Positions 39,673 to 49,013 of a DNA stretch of 64,000 bases are shown here, one piece after another (position 1 is the stretch's first letter; each line of letters opens with the position of its first letter). Source of the DNA: Erythrobacteraceae bacterium E2-1 Yellow Sea (lineage in GTDB: Bacteria; Pseudomonadota; Alphaproteobacteria; Sphingomonadales; Sphingomonadaceae); NCBI GenBank assembly GCA_014983025.1, contig JADCLP010000003.1, positions 62,001-126,000 on the forward strand, written 5' to 3'. The position numbers were made by a program, and so were the translations under genes. Below the pieces are notes generated by a model that ran no database searches, was not told the DNA's origin, and was given only the letters and a program-made list of their open reading frames with translations.

Positions 39673-40071
39673 TCAATCGGCCTTGTACATGCAGAATGCG
39701 GCCAGCTTGTTCCCATCCAGATCGCGGAAATAGGCGGCATGGAACACCATGCCATTTTCATCCGCTTCACCGCGTGGGCCGGGCGCACCTTCATCGCTGC
39801 CACCCTGTTCCAGCGCGATATCATAAATACGCTGCACCTGTTCCGGCCCGCTCGCCTCTAGCGCTACCATCGTGCCATTGCCCACGGTGGCCGCTTCGCC
39901 ATTAAACGGCTTGGTAAGCGCGACACCTGCCGGACCATCCCAGCTGCCCCAGGCGATGAAAGTGTCAAAATCCATCATTCGCCCCACGCCCATTTCGGCG
40001 GCAATGGCATCATAGAAAGCGGCGTTTTTCTGCAGATCATTGGTGCCCAGCGTCACGTAACCGATCATCAT
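39673..40071 (-). CDS. VOC-family (glyoxalase-like) protein
   Basis: Small vicinal-oxygen-chelate protein of 132 residues with one betaalphabetabetabeta repeat at each end: MIGYVTLGTNDLQKNAAFYDAIAAEMG at the start and FHAAYFRDLDGNKLAAFC at the end. Such proteins may be lyases, isomerases or resistance proteins; the substrate is not predictable, and one expected metal ligand (His at the start of strand 1) appears replaced. It stands alone, 65 bases after the aminopeptidase P stop when read on the plus strand. Confidence 0.85.
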   Translation of the reverse strand: MMIGYVTLGTNDLQKNAAFYDAIAAEMGVGRMMDFDTFIAWGSWDGPAGVALTKPFNGEAATVGNGTMVALEASGPEQVQRIYDIALEQGGSDEGAPGPRGEADENGMVFHAAYFRDLDGNKLAAFCMYKAD

Positions 40072-40136
40072 CTCTCTCCTATTCGAATCGGGAATGTAAG
40101 AACATTACGTGAACATAGTCATTCCTACAAGCCTCT

Positions 40137-41954
40137 TCAGAGTGGTGCGCATTGCCCCTCCAGCCAGGCCAGATCATCGCCAGAAAGTTGCGGAGCAAGG
40201 ATTTCCAGCACGCGGGCATGATAGGCGTCCCACCATTCCACCTCTTCAGGTGTCAGCATATCCGTATCAACCAGACGGCGATCAATCGGCACGAAAGTGA
40301 GCGTTTCAAAGCCAAGGTAATCACCCTCTGCCCCGGCAATTTCGCGGCGTTCGACCAGAACCAGATTTTCGATGCGGATGCCGAAATGCCCCTGCTTGTA
40401 ATAGCCTGGCTCGTTCGACAGGATCATGCCCGCCATCAATTCCTGATCGGTGCCGGCCTGCCCGCCTGCTGATTTGGCGATGCGTTGTGGTCCTTCATGG
40501 ACAGAAAGGAAACTGCCCACGCCATGCCCGGTGCCATGGGCATAATCGACGCCTGCGGCCCACAGATATTGGCGGGCAAAAGCATCCAGCTGGCTGCCAG
40601 CGGTGCCCTGCGGGAACACGGCGCGGGCAATGGCGATATGGCCTTTCAGCACACGCGTGTTGCGGTCGCGCATTTCCTGGCTGGGCTCACTTGTGCCGTC
40701 CGGGGTCCCAACCCAAACGGTGCGGGTAATGTCGGTGGTGCCATCCTGATATTGTCCGCCTGAATCGACCAGATAGATGCTGGAAGGCGGGATGGTGATA
40801 TTGCTGCCGTCATCCACCCGGTAATGCGGCAGGGCGGCATGCGGGCCAGCAGCAGATATCGTGTCGAAGGACAGATCACGCAGATCGCCATGCTCTTCGC
40901 GGAAGGCGCGCAATTGGGCCGCTGCGGTTAGCTCGTCCACTGTGCCGCCTGGCGCCTCCCGATCCAGCCAATGCAGGAAACGCGTCACCGCAGCGCCATC
41001 GCGCGCCTGCGCATCGCGGTGCCCCTGTTGTTCGACCGGATTCTTGATTGCCTTGGGCAGAATCGTCGGATCGCGATGGAAGCTGACCTGTGCCCCGCCA
41101 TCTTTCAACAATTGGGCGATGGCTGCGACACCATAATCGGGATCGACCGAGACTTTCTGTCCCTGCATATCGCCCAAAGCATTGGCAAATTCATCACGCG
41201 GGCGGATGCTCACCGCATTGCCCATATGCTGGGCCAGTTCGGGCGTGACTTTCTCAGGCGCAATAAACAATTCTGCCGTGCCATCTGCCTTTGCCACCAG
41301 ATAGGATAGCGCCACTGGCGTGCGCTCCACGTCGGTGCCGCGAATATTCAGCAGCCAGGCAATCGAATCGAGTGCGGAGACCACCGCCGCATCCAGCCCT
41401 TCCGCCTGCAGCCATTCGGCGATGGCGGCACGTTTTTCGGCGGAGTTCTGCCCTGCCACATCATCGCCATGCACCATGGCGGGCGCATTGGAGGGGGCGG
41501 GCCGATCCTGCCAGATCGCATCAATCGGGTTTCCATCGGTGGGCACCAGCGTGATTTCGGCACGCGCCATTTTGTCGCCCACCAAATCCACCCATTTGGC
41601 GGTATGCAGCCATGCGTCATAGCCGATTTTTGCCCCCTTCGGCGCATGTTCGGCCAGCCAGCCGCCGATCGTATCTTTCGGGACAGAGCGATATTCGAAC
41701 AGTTTTTCATCGACCTGATCGCGCACCTGCACGGTGTAGCGGCCATCAACGAAGATGGCGGCTGTATCTGCCAGCACCACCACGCTGCCCGCGCTGCCGC
41801 CAAAACCGGTCAGCCAGGCCAGCCGCTGGGCATAGGCGCCGACATATTCGCTCATATGCTCATCGGAAATAGGGATGATAAAGCCGTCCAACCTGCGGCG
41901 CTTCAATTCCTGGCGCAGCGCGGCGAGGCGGGCTTCATGTGTTTGCATTAACAT
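40137..41954 (-). CDS. Xaa-Pro aminopeptidase, M24B family
   Basis: Metallopeptidase of 605 residues that removes N-terminal residues before proline. It has two creatinase-like N-terminal domains (ISDEHMSEYVGAYAQRLAWLTGF), then the pita-bread catalytic domain with metal ligands in YLVDSGGQYQDGTTDITRT, HGTGHGVGSFLSVHEGP, NEPGYY and IENLVLV, and a C-terminal extension as in the eukaryote-like long form. The ATG at 41954 follows AAGGA by seven bases. It diverges from oligopeptidase B with only 39 bases between the starts, so the promoters must overlap. Confidence 0.94.
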   Translation of the reverse strand: MLMQTHEARLAALRQELKRRRLDGFIIPISDEHMSEYVGAYAQRLAWLTGFGGSAGSVVVLADTAAIFVDGRYTVQVRDQVDEKLFEYRSVPKDTIGGWLAEHAPKGAKIGYDAWLHTAKWVDLVGDKMARAEITLVPTDGNPIDAIWQDRPAPSNAPAMVHGDDVAGQNSAEKRAAIAEWLQAEGLDAAVVSALDSIAWLLNIRGTDVERTPVALSYLVAKADGTAELFIAPEKVTPELAQHMGNAVSIRPRDEFANALGDMQGQKVSVDPDYGVAAIAQLLKDGGAQVSFHRDPTILPKAIKNPVEQQGHRDAQARDGAAVTRFLHWLDREAPGGTVDELTAAAQLRAFREEHGDLRDLSFDTISAAGPHAALPHYRVDDGSNITIPPSSIYLVDSGGQYQDGTTDITRTVWVGTPDGTSEPSQEMRDRNTRVLKGHIAIARAVFPQGTAGSQLDAFARQYLWAAGVDYAHGTGHGVGSFLSVHEGPQRIAKSAGGQAGTDQELMAGMILSNEPGYYKQGHFGIRIENLVLVERREIAGAEGDYLGFETLTFVPIDRRLVDTDMLTPEEVEWWDAYHARVLEILAPQLSGDDLAWLEGQCAPL

Positions 41955-41993
41955 ATTGCGGTCCTTCTCATGCCCTCTACATAGAGCGCCATA

Positions 41994-44123
41994 GTGACCG
42001 ATACCAGACACCCCCCCACGCCCGCGAAACGCGACCATTCCTTCACCCATCACGGGGTCACCATCCATGATCCCTATCACTGGTTGAAAGACCCGGCCTA
42101 TCCCACGGTCGAGGACCCGGACGTGCTCGACTATGTGAAAGCGGAAAACGCCTGGTTCGAATATCGGATGGAACCGCAGAAAGCGCTGACCGATGCGCTG
42201 TTTGCGGAGATGAAGGCGCGCATCAAGGAAGATGACAGCACCGTTCCGCAAAAGGATGGGGAGTGGATTTACTGGTCGGAATTTGAAGAGGGCGCGCAAT
42301 ATCGCAAGCATTTCCGCAAACCGGCAGGTGGCGGTGATGCGCAGTTGATGCTGGATGAAAATGCGCTGGCAGAAGGCCTGGAATATTTCCGGCTGGGGGC
42401 CGCGACGGTCAGCCAGAATGGCCGCTATCTCGCCTATTCGACCGATACCAATGGATCAGAACGGTTCACCGCGCGGATCAAGGATCTGGAAACGGGCGAA
42501 TTGCTGCCCGACGAGATTCCCGAAACCCTGTCTGGCCTCACCTGGTGTGCGGGTGATTCCATGATCGCCTATGGTAAGGTGAGCGAAAACTGGCGCGTCA
42601 ATAATGTCCGCCTGCACAGGCTGGGAACAGATGTTTGCCAAGATGTCGAGATCTTCCATGAGGAGGATGAGACTTTCCGCGTGGGCGCCGGGTTGAGCGC
42701 GCAGGATGATTGGCTGGTTATTGCGACCGGGGACAATGAAACGAGCGAGGTCCATCTGGTCCGCGCCGATGATCCCACTGGGCCGCAGATATTGGTGAAG
42801 CAGCGGCGCAAGGGCGTGGAATATGATGTTGATCTGCGTGATGGTACGATCTGGGTCCACACCAATGATGACCATATCAATTTCCGCCTTGCCACCGCCT
42901 CGCTGGATGCGCCGGGCGAATGGGAAACAGTTATCGCGGGGTCGGATGATTTCTATCTGACCGGGTTTGAACTGTTCAAGAATTTCTTCGTCACCGAAGG
43001 TCGGCTGGACGGGTTGGACCAGATTCAGCTGCGCGATTACGCCGCGCCGGGTGAGGTGAAGCCGATTGCCTTTCCAGAGGCGAGCTATGTCGCCGGGATG
43101 GGCAATAATCCAGAATATGACATGGCGAAATTGCGCCTGTCCTATGAAAGCATGGTCACGCCGGGATCGGTGTATGATTATGATGTGCAAACGGGCGCGC
43201 TGGAACTGCTGAAACAACAGGAAATCCCCAGCGGTTATGATGCCACGCTTTATGTAACTGAACGTGTGACGGTGCAGGGACGCGATGGCACCCATATTCC
43301 GGTCAGCGTGCTTTACCGCAAGGATCGCGATGCGCTGAATGGCGGCGCTGGTGGCCCGCTGCATCTCTATGCCTATGGTGCCTATGGCTATGCCGTGCCG
43401 CCAGGCTTTTCCACCTCGCGCCTCAGCCTGGTGGATCGCGGCTTTGCCTTTGCCATTGCCCATATTCGCGGCGGTGATGATCTGGGGCGGCGCTGGTATC
43501 TGCAGGGCAAGGCGTTTGAACGGCGCAACACGTTTGATGATTTTGTCGATGCGGCCAAGGGGCTGATCGCGCAGGGCTATACGTCAGAAGGCAAGGTGAC
43601 GGCTTCGGGCGGTTCTGCCGGGGGTGAATTGATGGGGGCCATCGTCAATCAGGCACCGCAATTATGGGGTGCGATTGCCGCCCATGTACCCTTTGTCGAT
43701 GTGCTCAACACCATGCTGGATGCCGATCTGCCACTGACCCCGGGCGAATGGCAGGAATGGGGCAATCCCATCACGGACAGCCAGGCCTTTGCCTATATCC
43801 TCAGCTACAGCCCCTATGATCAGGTGCAGGCGCAGGATTACCCGCCCATGCTGGTAACGGCGGGGCTGAACGATCCGCGCGTCACCTATTGGGAACCGGC
43901 CAAATGGGTGGCCAAGCTGCGCGAGCTGAAAACGGACAATAACGAATTGCTGCTCAAGACTAATATGGGCGCGGGGCATGGCGGCAAATCGGGCCGGTGG
44001 AATGCGCTGTATGAAACGGCGGAAGAATTTGCCTTTCTGTTGTGGCAGATGGGAATGTCCTCAAGCAGCGAAGCGATAGGACAGCAAAAAACTCCCTCAA
44101 GCAGCGAAGCAGCAGCAGATTGA
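41994..44123 (+). CDS. ptrB: Oligopeptidase B, S9A family
   Basis: Serine peptidase of 709 residues cleaving short peptides after Arg or Lys. It has an N-terminal seven-bladed propeller and a C-terminal alpha/beta-hydrolase domain with nucleophile Ser541 in ASGGSAGGELMGA, the acid in TAGLNDPRV and the His in GAGHGGKSGRW. The start is the GTG at 41994. The C-terminus is extended by a Ser/Glu/Ala-rich tail encoded by a 16-bp direct repeat. Its stop TGA shares one base with the ATG of the thioesterase. Confidence 0.94.
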   Translation: MTDTRHPPTPAKRDHSFTHHGVTIHDPYHWLKDPAYPTVEDPDVLDYVKAENAWFEYRMEPQKALTDALFAEMKARIKEDDSTVPQKDGEWIYWSEFEEGAQYRKHFRKPAGGGDAQLMLDENALAEGLEYFRLGAATVSQNGRYLAYSTDTNGSERFTARIKDLETGELLPDEIPETLSGLTWCAGDSMIAYGKVSENWRVNNVRLHRLGTDVCQDVEIFHEEDETFRVGAGLSAQDDWLVIATGDNETSEVHLVRADDPTGPQILVKQRRKGVEYDVDLRDGTIWVHTNDDHINFRLATASLDAPGEWETVIAGSDDFYLTGFELFKNFFVTEGRLDGLDQIQLRDYAAPGEVKPIAFPEASYVAGMGNNPEYDMAKLRLSYESMVTPGSVYDYDVQTGALELLKQQEIPSGYDATLYVTERVTVQGRDGTHIPVSVLYRKDRDALNGGAGGPLHLYAYGAYGYAVPPGFSTSRLSLVDRGFAFAIAHIRGGDDLGRRWYLQGKAFERRNTFDDFVDAAKGLIAQGYTSEGKVTASGGSAGGELMGAIVNQAPQLWGAIAAHVPFVDVLNTMLDADLPLTPGEWQEWGNPITDSQAFAYILSYSPYDQVQAQDYPPMLVTAGLNDPRVTYWEPAKWVAKLRELKTDNNELLLKTNMGAGHGGKSGRWNALYETAEEFAFLLWQMGMSSSSEAIGQQKTPSSSEAAAD
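44059..44110 (+). repeat. 16-bp direct repeat in the 3' end of ptrB
   Basis: CCTCAAGCAGCGAAGC occurs at 44059-44074 and 44095-44110, 36 bases apart and in frame, so the protein tail repeats SSSEA. This looks like a short duplication that lengthened the oligopeptidase C-terminus. Confidence 0.85.
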
Positions 44124-44530
44124 TGCCTGCCGATTTCACCCGTCAATTCACCGCTGCGCCTGAACATATCGACGAGCTGGGTCATGTGAACAATGCGGTT
44201 TGGGTGCAGTGGATTCAGGATATTGCCACCGCCCATTGGGAAGCGGCCGCCCGGCCAGAGGATGTGGCGCAATATTTCTGGGTCGTTGTCCGGCACGAGA
44301 TTGATTATCGCGGCAATATCGTGGCGGGTGATAGGGTGACGGCAGAAACCTGGATTGATGGTGGGGCGCAGGGTGCAAAGTCTGATCGCCGGGTCGATTT
44401 CAGGAATGATTCAGGCAAGGTGATCGTGTCATCGCGCACCACATGGGCTATGCTGGATAAGGTAACGCAGCGGCTGGTACGGGTACGGCCAGAGGTTCTG
44501 GCACCCTTTGAAGATCGCTCTGCGGCTTAG
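44123..44530 (+). CDS. Acyl-CoA thioesterase, YbgC/4HBT type
   Basis: Hotdog-fold thioesterase of 135 residues. It has the 4HBT signature HIDELGHVNNAVWVQWIQD and a conserved VVVRHEIDYRGNIVAGDRV stretch. It probably hydrolyses an acyl-CoA in the cytoplasm; the chain preference is unknown. Its ATG overlaps the oligopeptidase stop by one base, and its stop overlaps the convergent diguanylate cyclase by four bases. Confidence 0.9.
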   Translation: MPADFTRQFTAAPEHIDELGHVNNAVWVQWIQDIATAHWEAAARPEDVAQYFWVVVRHEIDYRGNIVAGDRVTAETWIDGGAQGAKSDRRVDFRNDSGKVIVSSRTTWAMLDKVTQRLVRVRPEVLAPFEDRSAA

Positions 44531-46257
44531 GCGGCAGCCGGGCGTTTCCCGCGCCTTTCTTCCTTGCGTGGGCTGAAGGCACGCAATTTCTCGCTCAACA
44601 TGCGGTTGCGGCCATTGCGCTTCGCTTCATAAAGCAGGATGTCGGCACGGCTGTAGATATCGGCCAATTGTGCATTGGGCATGGCCTTGCGCGGAATGGT
44701 GACCACTCCCATGCTGGCGGTGACCAGCATATCGAGTTCCGTCACTTCGCGCGCCACGCGCAACGGAATCGCGCGGCGCAGATGTTCAGCGCGGAGCTCT
44801 GTATCTGTGCCACGCATCAATAACAGGAATTCCTCGCCGCCCAGCCGCATGGCAAGGCTGTGCTCATCTTCGCGCAGGATATTGGCAACGACTTGCAGCA
44901 CCTGGTCGCCCACAACATGTCCGGCCGTGTCATTGATGCTCTTGAAATGATCGAGGTCGATCAGGGCAAAGGTTTCGTAGCCGGCGCGGTGCAGGTCGTG
45001 AAAACGATTGTCGATAGCGCGGCGATTGTGCAGCCCGGTTAATGGGTCACGTTCGCTTAAATGTTCCAATGCGCGCGCTTCGGTTACTGCACGGTCGCGT
45101 TCACGCCGAAGGGTAAAGAAGCGGTCGGCCACGCCCAGCGCAGTGACTGTGGTTTCAGCCATGATGCCCAGATAGAACAGTGGCAGCCCATCGGTTTGCA
45201 CGCCAAAAGGCAGGATATAACTGAATAATTGCAGCGCGAATGCCGCCATCAGCGGGATCCAGCCGATCATCTGGAAGCGTACAGCGCGCGATCCCCTGCG
45301 ATAGGCATCGATAAGAACCACCGCAAAGGTAAGCAACACGGGCAGCATGGCCCAGGAATGGAAAGCCCCCCCCAATGGAGCCAATATATCAAAAGCCATG
45401 GCGTGGATTACTGATGCCACCATGGCCCAGATGCCGGCCAGTGGCAGCAAGCGTCGCGCAACCCAGGACAGGCATTCTTCTTCAATATAGGAACGTGTGA
45501 ACATTGCACCGTTCAGAACTGTGATCCCCAGCGCCATGATCAGTAGTATTCGCCAGCCTTCCAATGACAGCGGTACGAATTCCACCACCAGACCAGAACG
45601 TAATGCAACCATGGCAACAAAAGATGCCGATACGCCGGCATGCCACGCCAGAAGCGGCGTTCTCAGTACACTCCATGCAGCAATATCGAACAGAATCGGG
45701 CCGCACATCAGGCCGATCAGCAATGTCAGGAACAGTAATGCGTGAGTGTGCCCCGTCGTGCGGGATGGGTCCATGCTGTAAAGTTCGACCCGGTTGATCG
45801 TGGCATTATGGCGCAACGCTTCAATCTGCAGAAAGACTGTTCGGCTGTTGCCAGTGATTTTGGGCAGTTCGGCCATGAACAAAGGTTCGCCCGATATCAG
45901 CGTGACATCATCCATGTGGTAAATGCGTGAATGTGGCGTGCCATCTTCATCCACCACAGTCAGCGTCAATTCGTCAAACAGGCCAATCCGCGTGCGCAGA
46001 AACTTTGCCGGTTCTGCAGCGCTTTGTGGCAGATCGAAACGCGCCAGCACCTGGCTGTTTCGCGCATTGGGGTCAATCTGCTGTGCGCAGTTATGTTGCC
46101 CGCCGGGCGCAGTAACGCCCCCTTCGGGGAATGCGGCCTTGCCTGAGAGTGTGCATGCCGGATCAAGGCCGCTGGAGATAGAAAGGGGCACTTGCGCGAT
46201 GGCAAAGGCAGCCACCACGGAAAGCACGATTGCGATGATGTAGACTGCTCTACTCAT
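44527..46257 (-). CDS. Membrane diguanylate cyclase with 7TM N-terminal region
   Basis: c-di-GMP synthase of 576 residues. After a signal-like helix comes a periplasmic region of about 150 residues, then about seven membrane helices (residues 185-375; 7TMR-DISM-like layout), and a GGDEF domain with LIDLDHFKSINDTAGH and the active-site motif GGEEF at 473-477. The RxxD inhibitory site expected just upstream is not present. Periplasmic ligand and target process are unknown. Confidence 0.9.
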   Translation of the reverse strand: MSRAVYIIAIVLSVVAAFAIAQVPLSISSGLDPACTLSGKAAFPEGGVTAPGGQHNCAQQIDPNARNSQVLARFDLPQSAAEPAKFLRTRIGLFDELTLTVVDEDGTPHSRIYHMDDVTLISGEPLFMAELPKITGNSRTVFLQIEALRHNATINRVELYSMDPSRTTGHTHALLFLTLLIGLMCGPILFDIAAWSVLRTPLLAWHAGVSASFVAMVALRSGLVVEFVPLSLEGWRILLIMALGITVLNGAMFTRSYIEEECLSWVARRLLPLAGIWAMVASVIHAMAFDILAPLGGAFHSWAMLPVLLTFAVVLIDAYRRGSRAVRFQMIGWIPLMAAFALQLFSYILPFGVQTDGLPLFYLGIMAETTVTALGVADRFFTLRRERDRAVTEARALEHLSERDPLTGLHNRRAIDNRFHDLHRAGYETFALIDLDHFKSINDTAGHVVGDQVLQVVANILREDEHSLAMRLGGEEFLLLMRGTDTELRAEHLRRAIPLRVAREVTELDMLVTASMGVVTIPRKAMPNAQLADIYSRADILLYEAKRNGRNRMLSEKLRAFSPRKEERRGKRPAAA

Positions 46258-46281
46258 CTGAAGGCTGTTAATATCCAGCCG

Positions 46282-46296
46282 TTTAGAAGCAGTTAA
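46282..46296. promoter_or_regulatory. CtrA-like half-site pair upstream of the diguanylate cyclase
   Basis: TTTA-N7-TTAA at 46282-46296 lies 25 bases upstream of the cyclase start. It differs by one base from the alphaproteobacterial CtrA consensus TTAA-N7-TTAA. A match this short can arise by chance. Confidence 0.25.
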
Positions 46297-46371
46297 GAAT
46301 GCTGATCGTGACCTTTTTGTTCACCATACGAATTAGCCATGGAAGTCTGTTTCGTTGCAGCCACGTCTCGC

Positions 46372-46389
46372 CTGTAATCAAACTGACTT
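46372..46389 (+). promoter_or_regulatory. PhoB-box-like repeat upstream of the OprO/P-type porin
   Basis: CTGTAAT-caaa-CTGACTT resembles two PhoB half-sites (consensus CTGTCAT) with the standard 4-base spacer. It lies about 50 bases before the porin TTG start. The match is weaker than the pstS box, with one and two mismatches per half. Confidence 0.5.
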
Positions 46390-46437
46390 ATTAGCGTCAT
46401 AGAGGCATCGCGAACCTGACAAGAATGGGGCATTAAA

Positions 46438-47820
46438 TTGAAACATACTATCTCTTTGGTCGCGCTTGCTGCTGGTCTTTCACTGGCGCAACCGGCCTAT
46501 GCCGCTGATGACGCATCCAGTCGTGAAGAACTGGCAGAAATGCGCGCCGCAATGGCAGCCATGGCGGCCAGGATTGACGCGCTGGAGGCTGATCTGGCTG
46601 CAGCAGAGGCCAAGACAGCCGAGGCAAGTGCTGCTGCCGTTGCTGCCAGCAGTGCCGCCAGCGAAGCCAGCGCAGCAGCCGCCAAGGCTGCTGAAGGCGA
46701 TGGCACATCCATCAAGTGGAAGGGTGGCCCGCTGATCGAAGGCAAGGGCGGATGGAGTTTCAAGCCGCGTGGCCGCCTGCAATATGATGCTGGCATCACC
46801 TCTGTCCCTTCTTCCACCGGCCGCGATGATGGTTTCGGCAGCGAAGCGCGCCGCGCGCGTCTGGGTGTAGAAGGTGATATTCCAGGTGGTTTCGGGTATA
46901 AATTCGAACTGGATTTTGCCGGTGGTGCCACTGAAGTGACTGACGCCATCCTGTCTTACGAGGATAAGGGGCTGAAGGTCGCCATCGGCCAGCAGAACAA
47001 TTTCCAGGGCTTGGAAGAATTGACCAGCAGCCGCTTTATTTCCCAGCTGGAACGCGCCGCCTTTACCGATGCCTTTGGCTTCGAACGTCGTCTGGGCGTG
47101 TCGGTGCAATATGGCGTTGGCGATGTGCTGGTGCAGACCGGCCTGTTCAGCGACAATATAGATGATTTGTCGAATAAGAACTGGAGCGCGGATGGCCGCG
47201 TGGTTTACCTGCCCAAACTGGGCAAGGCCCAGCTTCACCTGGGCGGTTCGCTGCATTATACCGATCTCGAAAGCGGCAGCAGCGTGCGTTATCGCCAGCG
47301 CCCCTTCGTCCACTTCACTGGTGAACGCTTTATCAATACAGGCTCCCTGGCTGCGGTCAGCGAGACGGGTTACGGCCTGGAAGCGGCCGCCATCAATGGC
47401 CCGCTGCATTTTGCCGCAGAAGGTTTCTGGCAACAGGTTGACCGCCCTGGCGCGCTGACCGACCCGACCTTCTTCGGTGGTTATGCCGAAGTGGGGTACT
47501 TCCTGACCGGGGGTGATACGCGCGGTTATAAAAAGGGCGTATTTGAACGTGTGAAGCCAGCCAATCCGGTGGATGAAGGTGGCCTGGGCGCTTTGCAGCT
47601 GAATCTGCGTTACGATTATCTCGATCTCAATGATGCGGGCATTATTGGCGGTACGCAGAACGGTTATGGCATTTCGCTGATCTGGACGCCGACGGATTAC
47701 ACCCGTTTCATGGTGAACTACGGGCGCATGTCTTATGATGATGCGGTTCATCCGGCAGCCGGTGGAGATACGTCCTACAGTGTCGACAGCCTGGGTGTCC
47801 GGGCGCAGGTGGACTTCTGA
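46438..47820 (+). CDS. Phosphate-selective porin, OprO/OprP family
   Basis: Outer-membrane trimeric porin of 460 residues for phosphate or polyphosphate uptake. It has a signal peptide ending near AYAADD (about residue 23), then an alanine-rich coiled-coil segment (about residues 27-85), and a 16-strand barrel domain starting RGRLQYDAGI. The barrel ends in LGVRAQVDF with a terminal Phe, as expected for BamA recognition. Translation starts at a TTG. It precedes the pstS gene by about 90 bases, and both have PhoB-like boxes. Confidence 0.9.
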   Translation: MKHTISLVALAAGLSLAQPAYAADDASSREELAEMRAAMAAMAARIDALEADLAAAEAKTAEASAAAVAASSAASEASAAAAKAAEGDGTSIKWKGGPLIEGKGGWSFKPRGRLQYDAGITSVPSSTGRDDGFGSEARRARLGVEGDIPGGFGYKFELDFAGGATEVTDAILSYEDKGLKVAIGQQNNFQGLEELTSSRFISQLERAAFTDAFGFERRLGVSVQYGVGDVLVQTGLFSDNIDDLSNKNWSADGRVVYLPKLGKAQLHLGGSLHYTDLESGSSVRYRQRPFVHFTGERFINTGSLAAVSETGYGLEAAAINGPLHFAAEGFWQQVDRPGALTDPTFFGGYAEVGYFLTGGDTRGYKKGVFERVKPANPVDEGGLGALQLNLRYDYLDLNDAGIIGGTQNGYGISLIWTPTDYTRFMVNYGRMSYDDAVHPAAGGDTSYSVDSLGVRAQVDF

Positions 47821-47836
47821 TCGCCGCGCAATAATC

Positions 47837-47854
47837 TTGTCACATTACTGTCAT
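47837..47854 (+). promoter_or_regulatory. PhoB box upstream of pstS
   Basis: TTGTCAC-atta-CTGTCAT matches the PhoB direct repeat closely, with a 4-base spacer. A -10-like TAAAGG lies about 11 bases downstream, where PhoB-dependent promoters place it. This predicts induction of pstS under phosphate limitation. Confidence 0.8.
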
Positions 47855-47911
47855 GCCTTGCCCCTAAAGGCGGGCGTGACCAAAGTTGAATTGAAGGAAA
47901 TGAGGTTTCCC

Positions 47912-48955
47912 ATGCATCGCGTTAAAACAGCCTGTCTCGTTGCGCTTTCCACTCTTGCCCTTGCTGCTTGCGGCCAGAGCGAAGGTGGCGGCACTCGCGA
48001 TTCGATCCGTGCGGTCGGATCGTCCACCGTATTCCCTTTTGCCAAGGCGGTGGCTGAAAGCTTCGCCCGCAACAATCCCGATTTCAAATCGCCGCTGATC
48101 GAATCGACCGGCACGGGCGGCGGCATGAAGCTGTTCTGCGCAGGTCTTGGTGCTGACACGCCTGATATGGCCAATGCGTCGCGCCGCATGAAGAAATCTG
48201 AATTTGATACCTGCGTTGCCAATGGCGTGAAGGACATCATGGAAATCCAGATCGGCCTGGACGGGATTGCCTTTGCCTCTTCCAAGGGCGGCATCACCAT
48301 GAACCTGACGCCCAAGATGGTCTATGAAGCACTGGCAGCCAAGCCCTATGGCAAGGAACAGACGGCCCAGCTGTGGTCCGATGTTGACGCATCGCTGCCA
48401 GCAGAACCGATCCTGGTTTACGGCCCGCCTTCCACTTCCGGCACGCGTGACGCGCTTAAGGAACTGGTTCTGGAAGCCGGTTGTAAAACCAATGCCGATA
48501 TGAAAGCGCTGAAGGATAGCGATGAAGACCGTTACGACCAGCTTTGCACCGAAGTGCGCAGCGACGGTGCCTATGTCGAACAGGGTGAGCAGGACAATCT
48601 GATCGTCCAGAAGATTGAAAGCAATCCCAAGGCGGTTGGCGTGTTCGGCTATTCCTATCTGGAAGAAAATGCTGACAAGGTGGAGGGCCTGCCGATGAAC
48701 GGTGTTGACCCGACCTATGAAAACATTTCGACCTTCGCCTATCCCGGCGCGCGGCCGCTCTACGTCTATGTGAAGAAGGATCACATGCGCGCGATCCAGG
48801 GCCTGGAAGCCTATATGGCTGAATGGGCCAAGAGCTGGAGCAAGGACGGCGCGCTGGCCAAGATCGGCCTGGTCGCATCGCCTGACGATGTAATGGCCCA
48901 GAATGCCAAGGTGGTGGCCGAACAGCTGACGCTTAACGGTGACGAGCTGAAGTAA
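47912..48955 (+). CDS. pstS: Phosphate-binding lipoprotein PstS
   Basis: Substrate-binding protein of the Pst phosphate importer, 347 residues. It is lipidated (LALAAC, Cys20) and thus probably membrane-anchored. The PstS signature VGSSTVFPFAKAVAE and phosphate-binding STGTGGG and PPSTSGTRDA loops are present. I start at the ATG at 47912, preceded by GAGG; an ATG at 47900 is closer to the GAAGGA but spaced too tightly. The pstCAB-phoU genes that usually follow are absent here. Confidence 0.95.
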   Translation: MHRVKTACLVALSTLALAACGQSEGGGTRDSIRAVGSSTVFPFAKAVAESFARNNPDFKSPLIESTGTGGGMKLFCAGLGADTPDMANASRRMKKSEFDTCVANGVKDIMEIQIGLDGIAFASSKGGITMNLTPKMVYEALAAKPYGKEQTAQLWSDVDASLPAEPILVYGPPSTSGTRDALKELVLEAGCKTNADMKALKDSDEDRYDQLCTEVRSDGAYVEQGEQDNLIVQKIESNPKAVGVFGYSYLEENADKVEGLPMNGVDPTYENISTFAYPGARPLYVYVKKDHMRAIQGLEAYMAEWAKSWSKDGALAKIGLVASPDDVMAQNAKVVAEQLTLNGDELK

Positions 48956-48985
48956 GCTTACACCTTACAGAATTACAGCGAGAAG

Positions 48986-49013
48986 CGCCGCTCTGTCATA
49001 TGACGGGGCGGCG
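48986..49013 (+). terminator. Terminator of pstS
   Basis: CGCCGC and GCGGCG form a stem around TCTGTCATATGACGGG, which itself contains the palindrome GTCATATGAC. TTTTGCTTT follows. The remaining 49014-49279 is the long leader of the cold-shock-like gene and holds only a 24-codon frame at 49052-49126, which I do not support as a gene. Confidence 0.88.
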
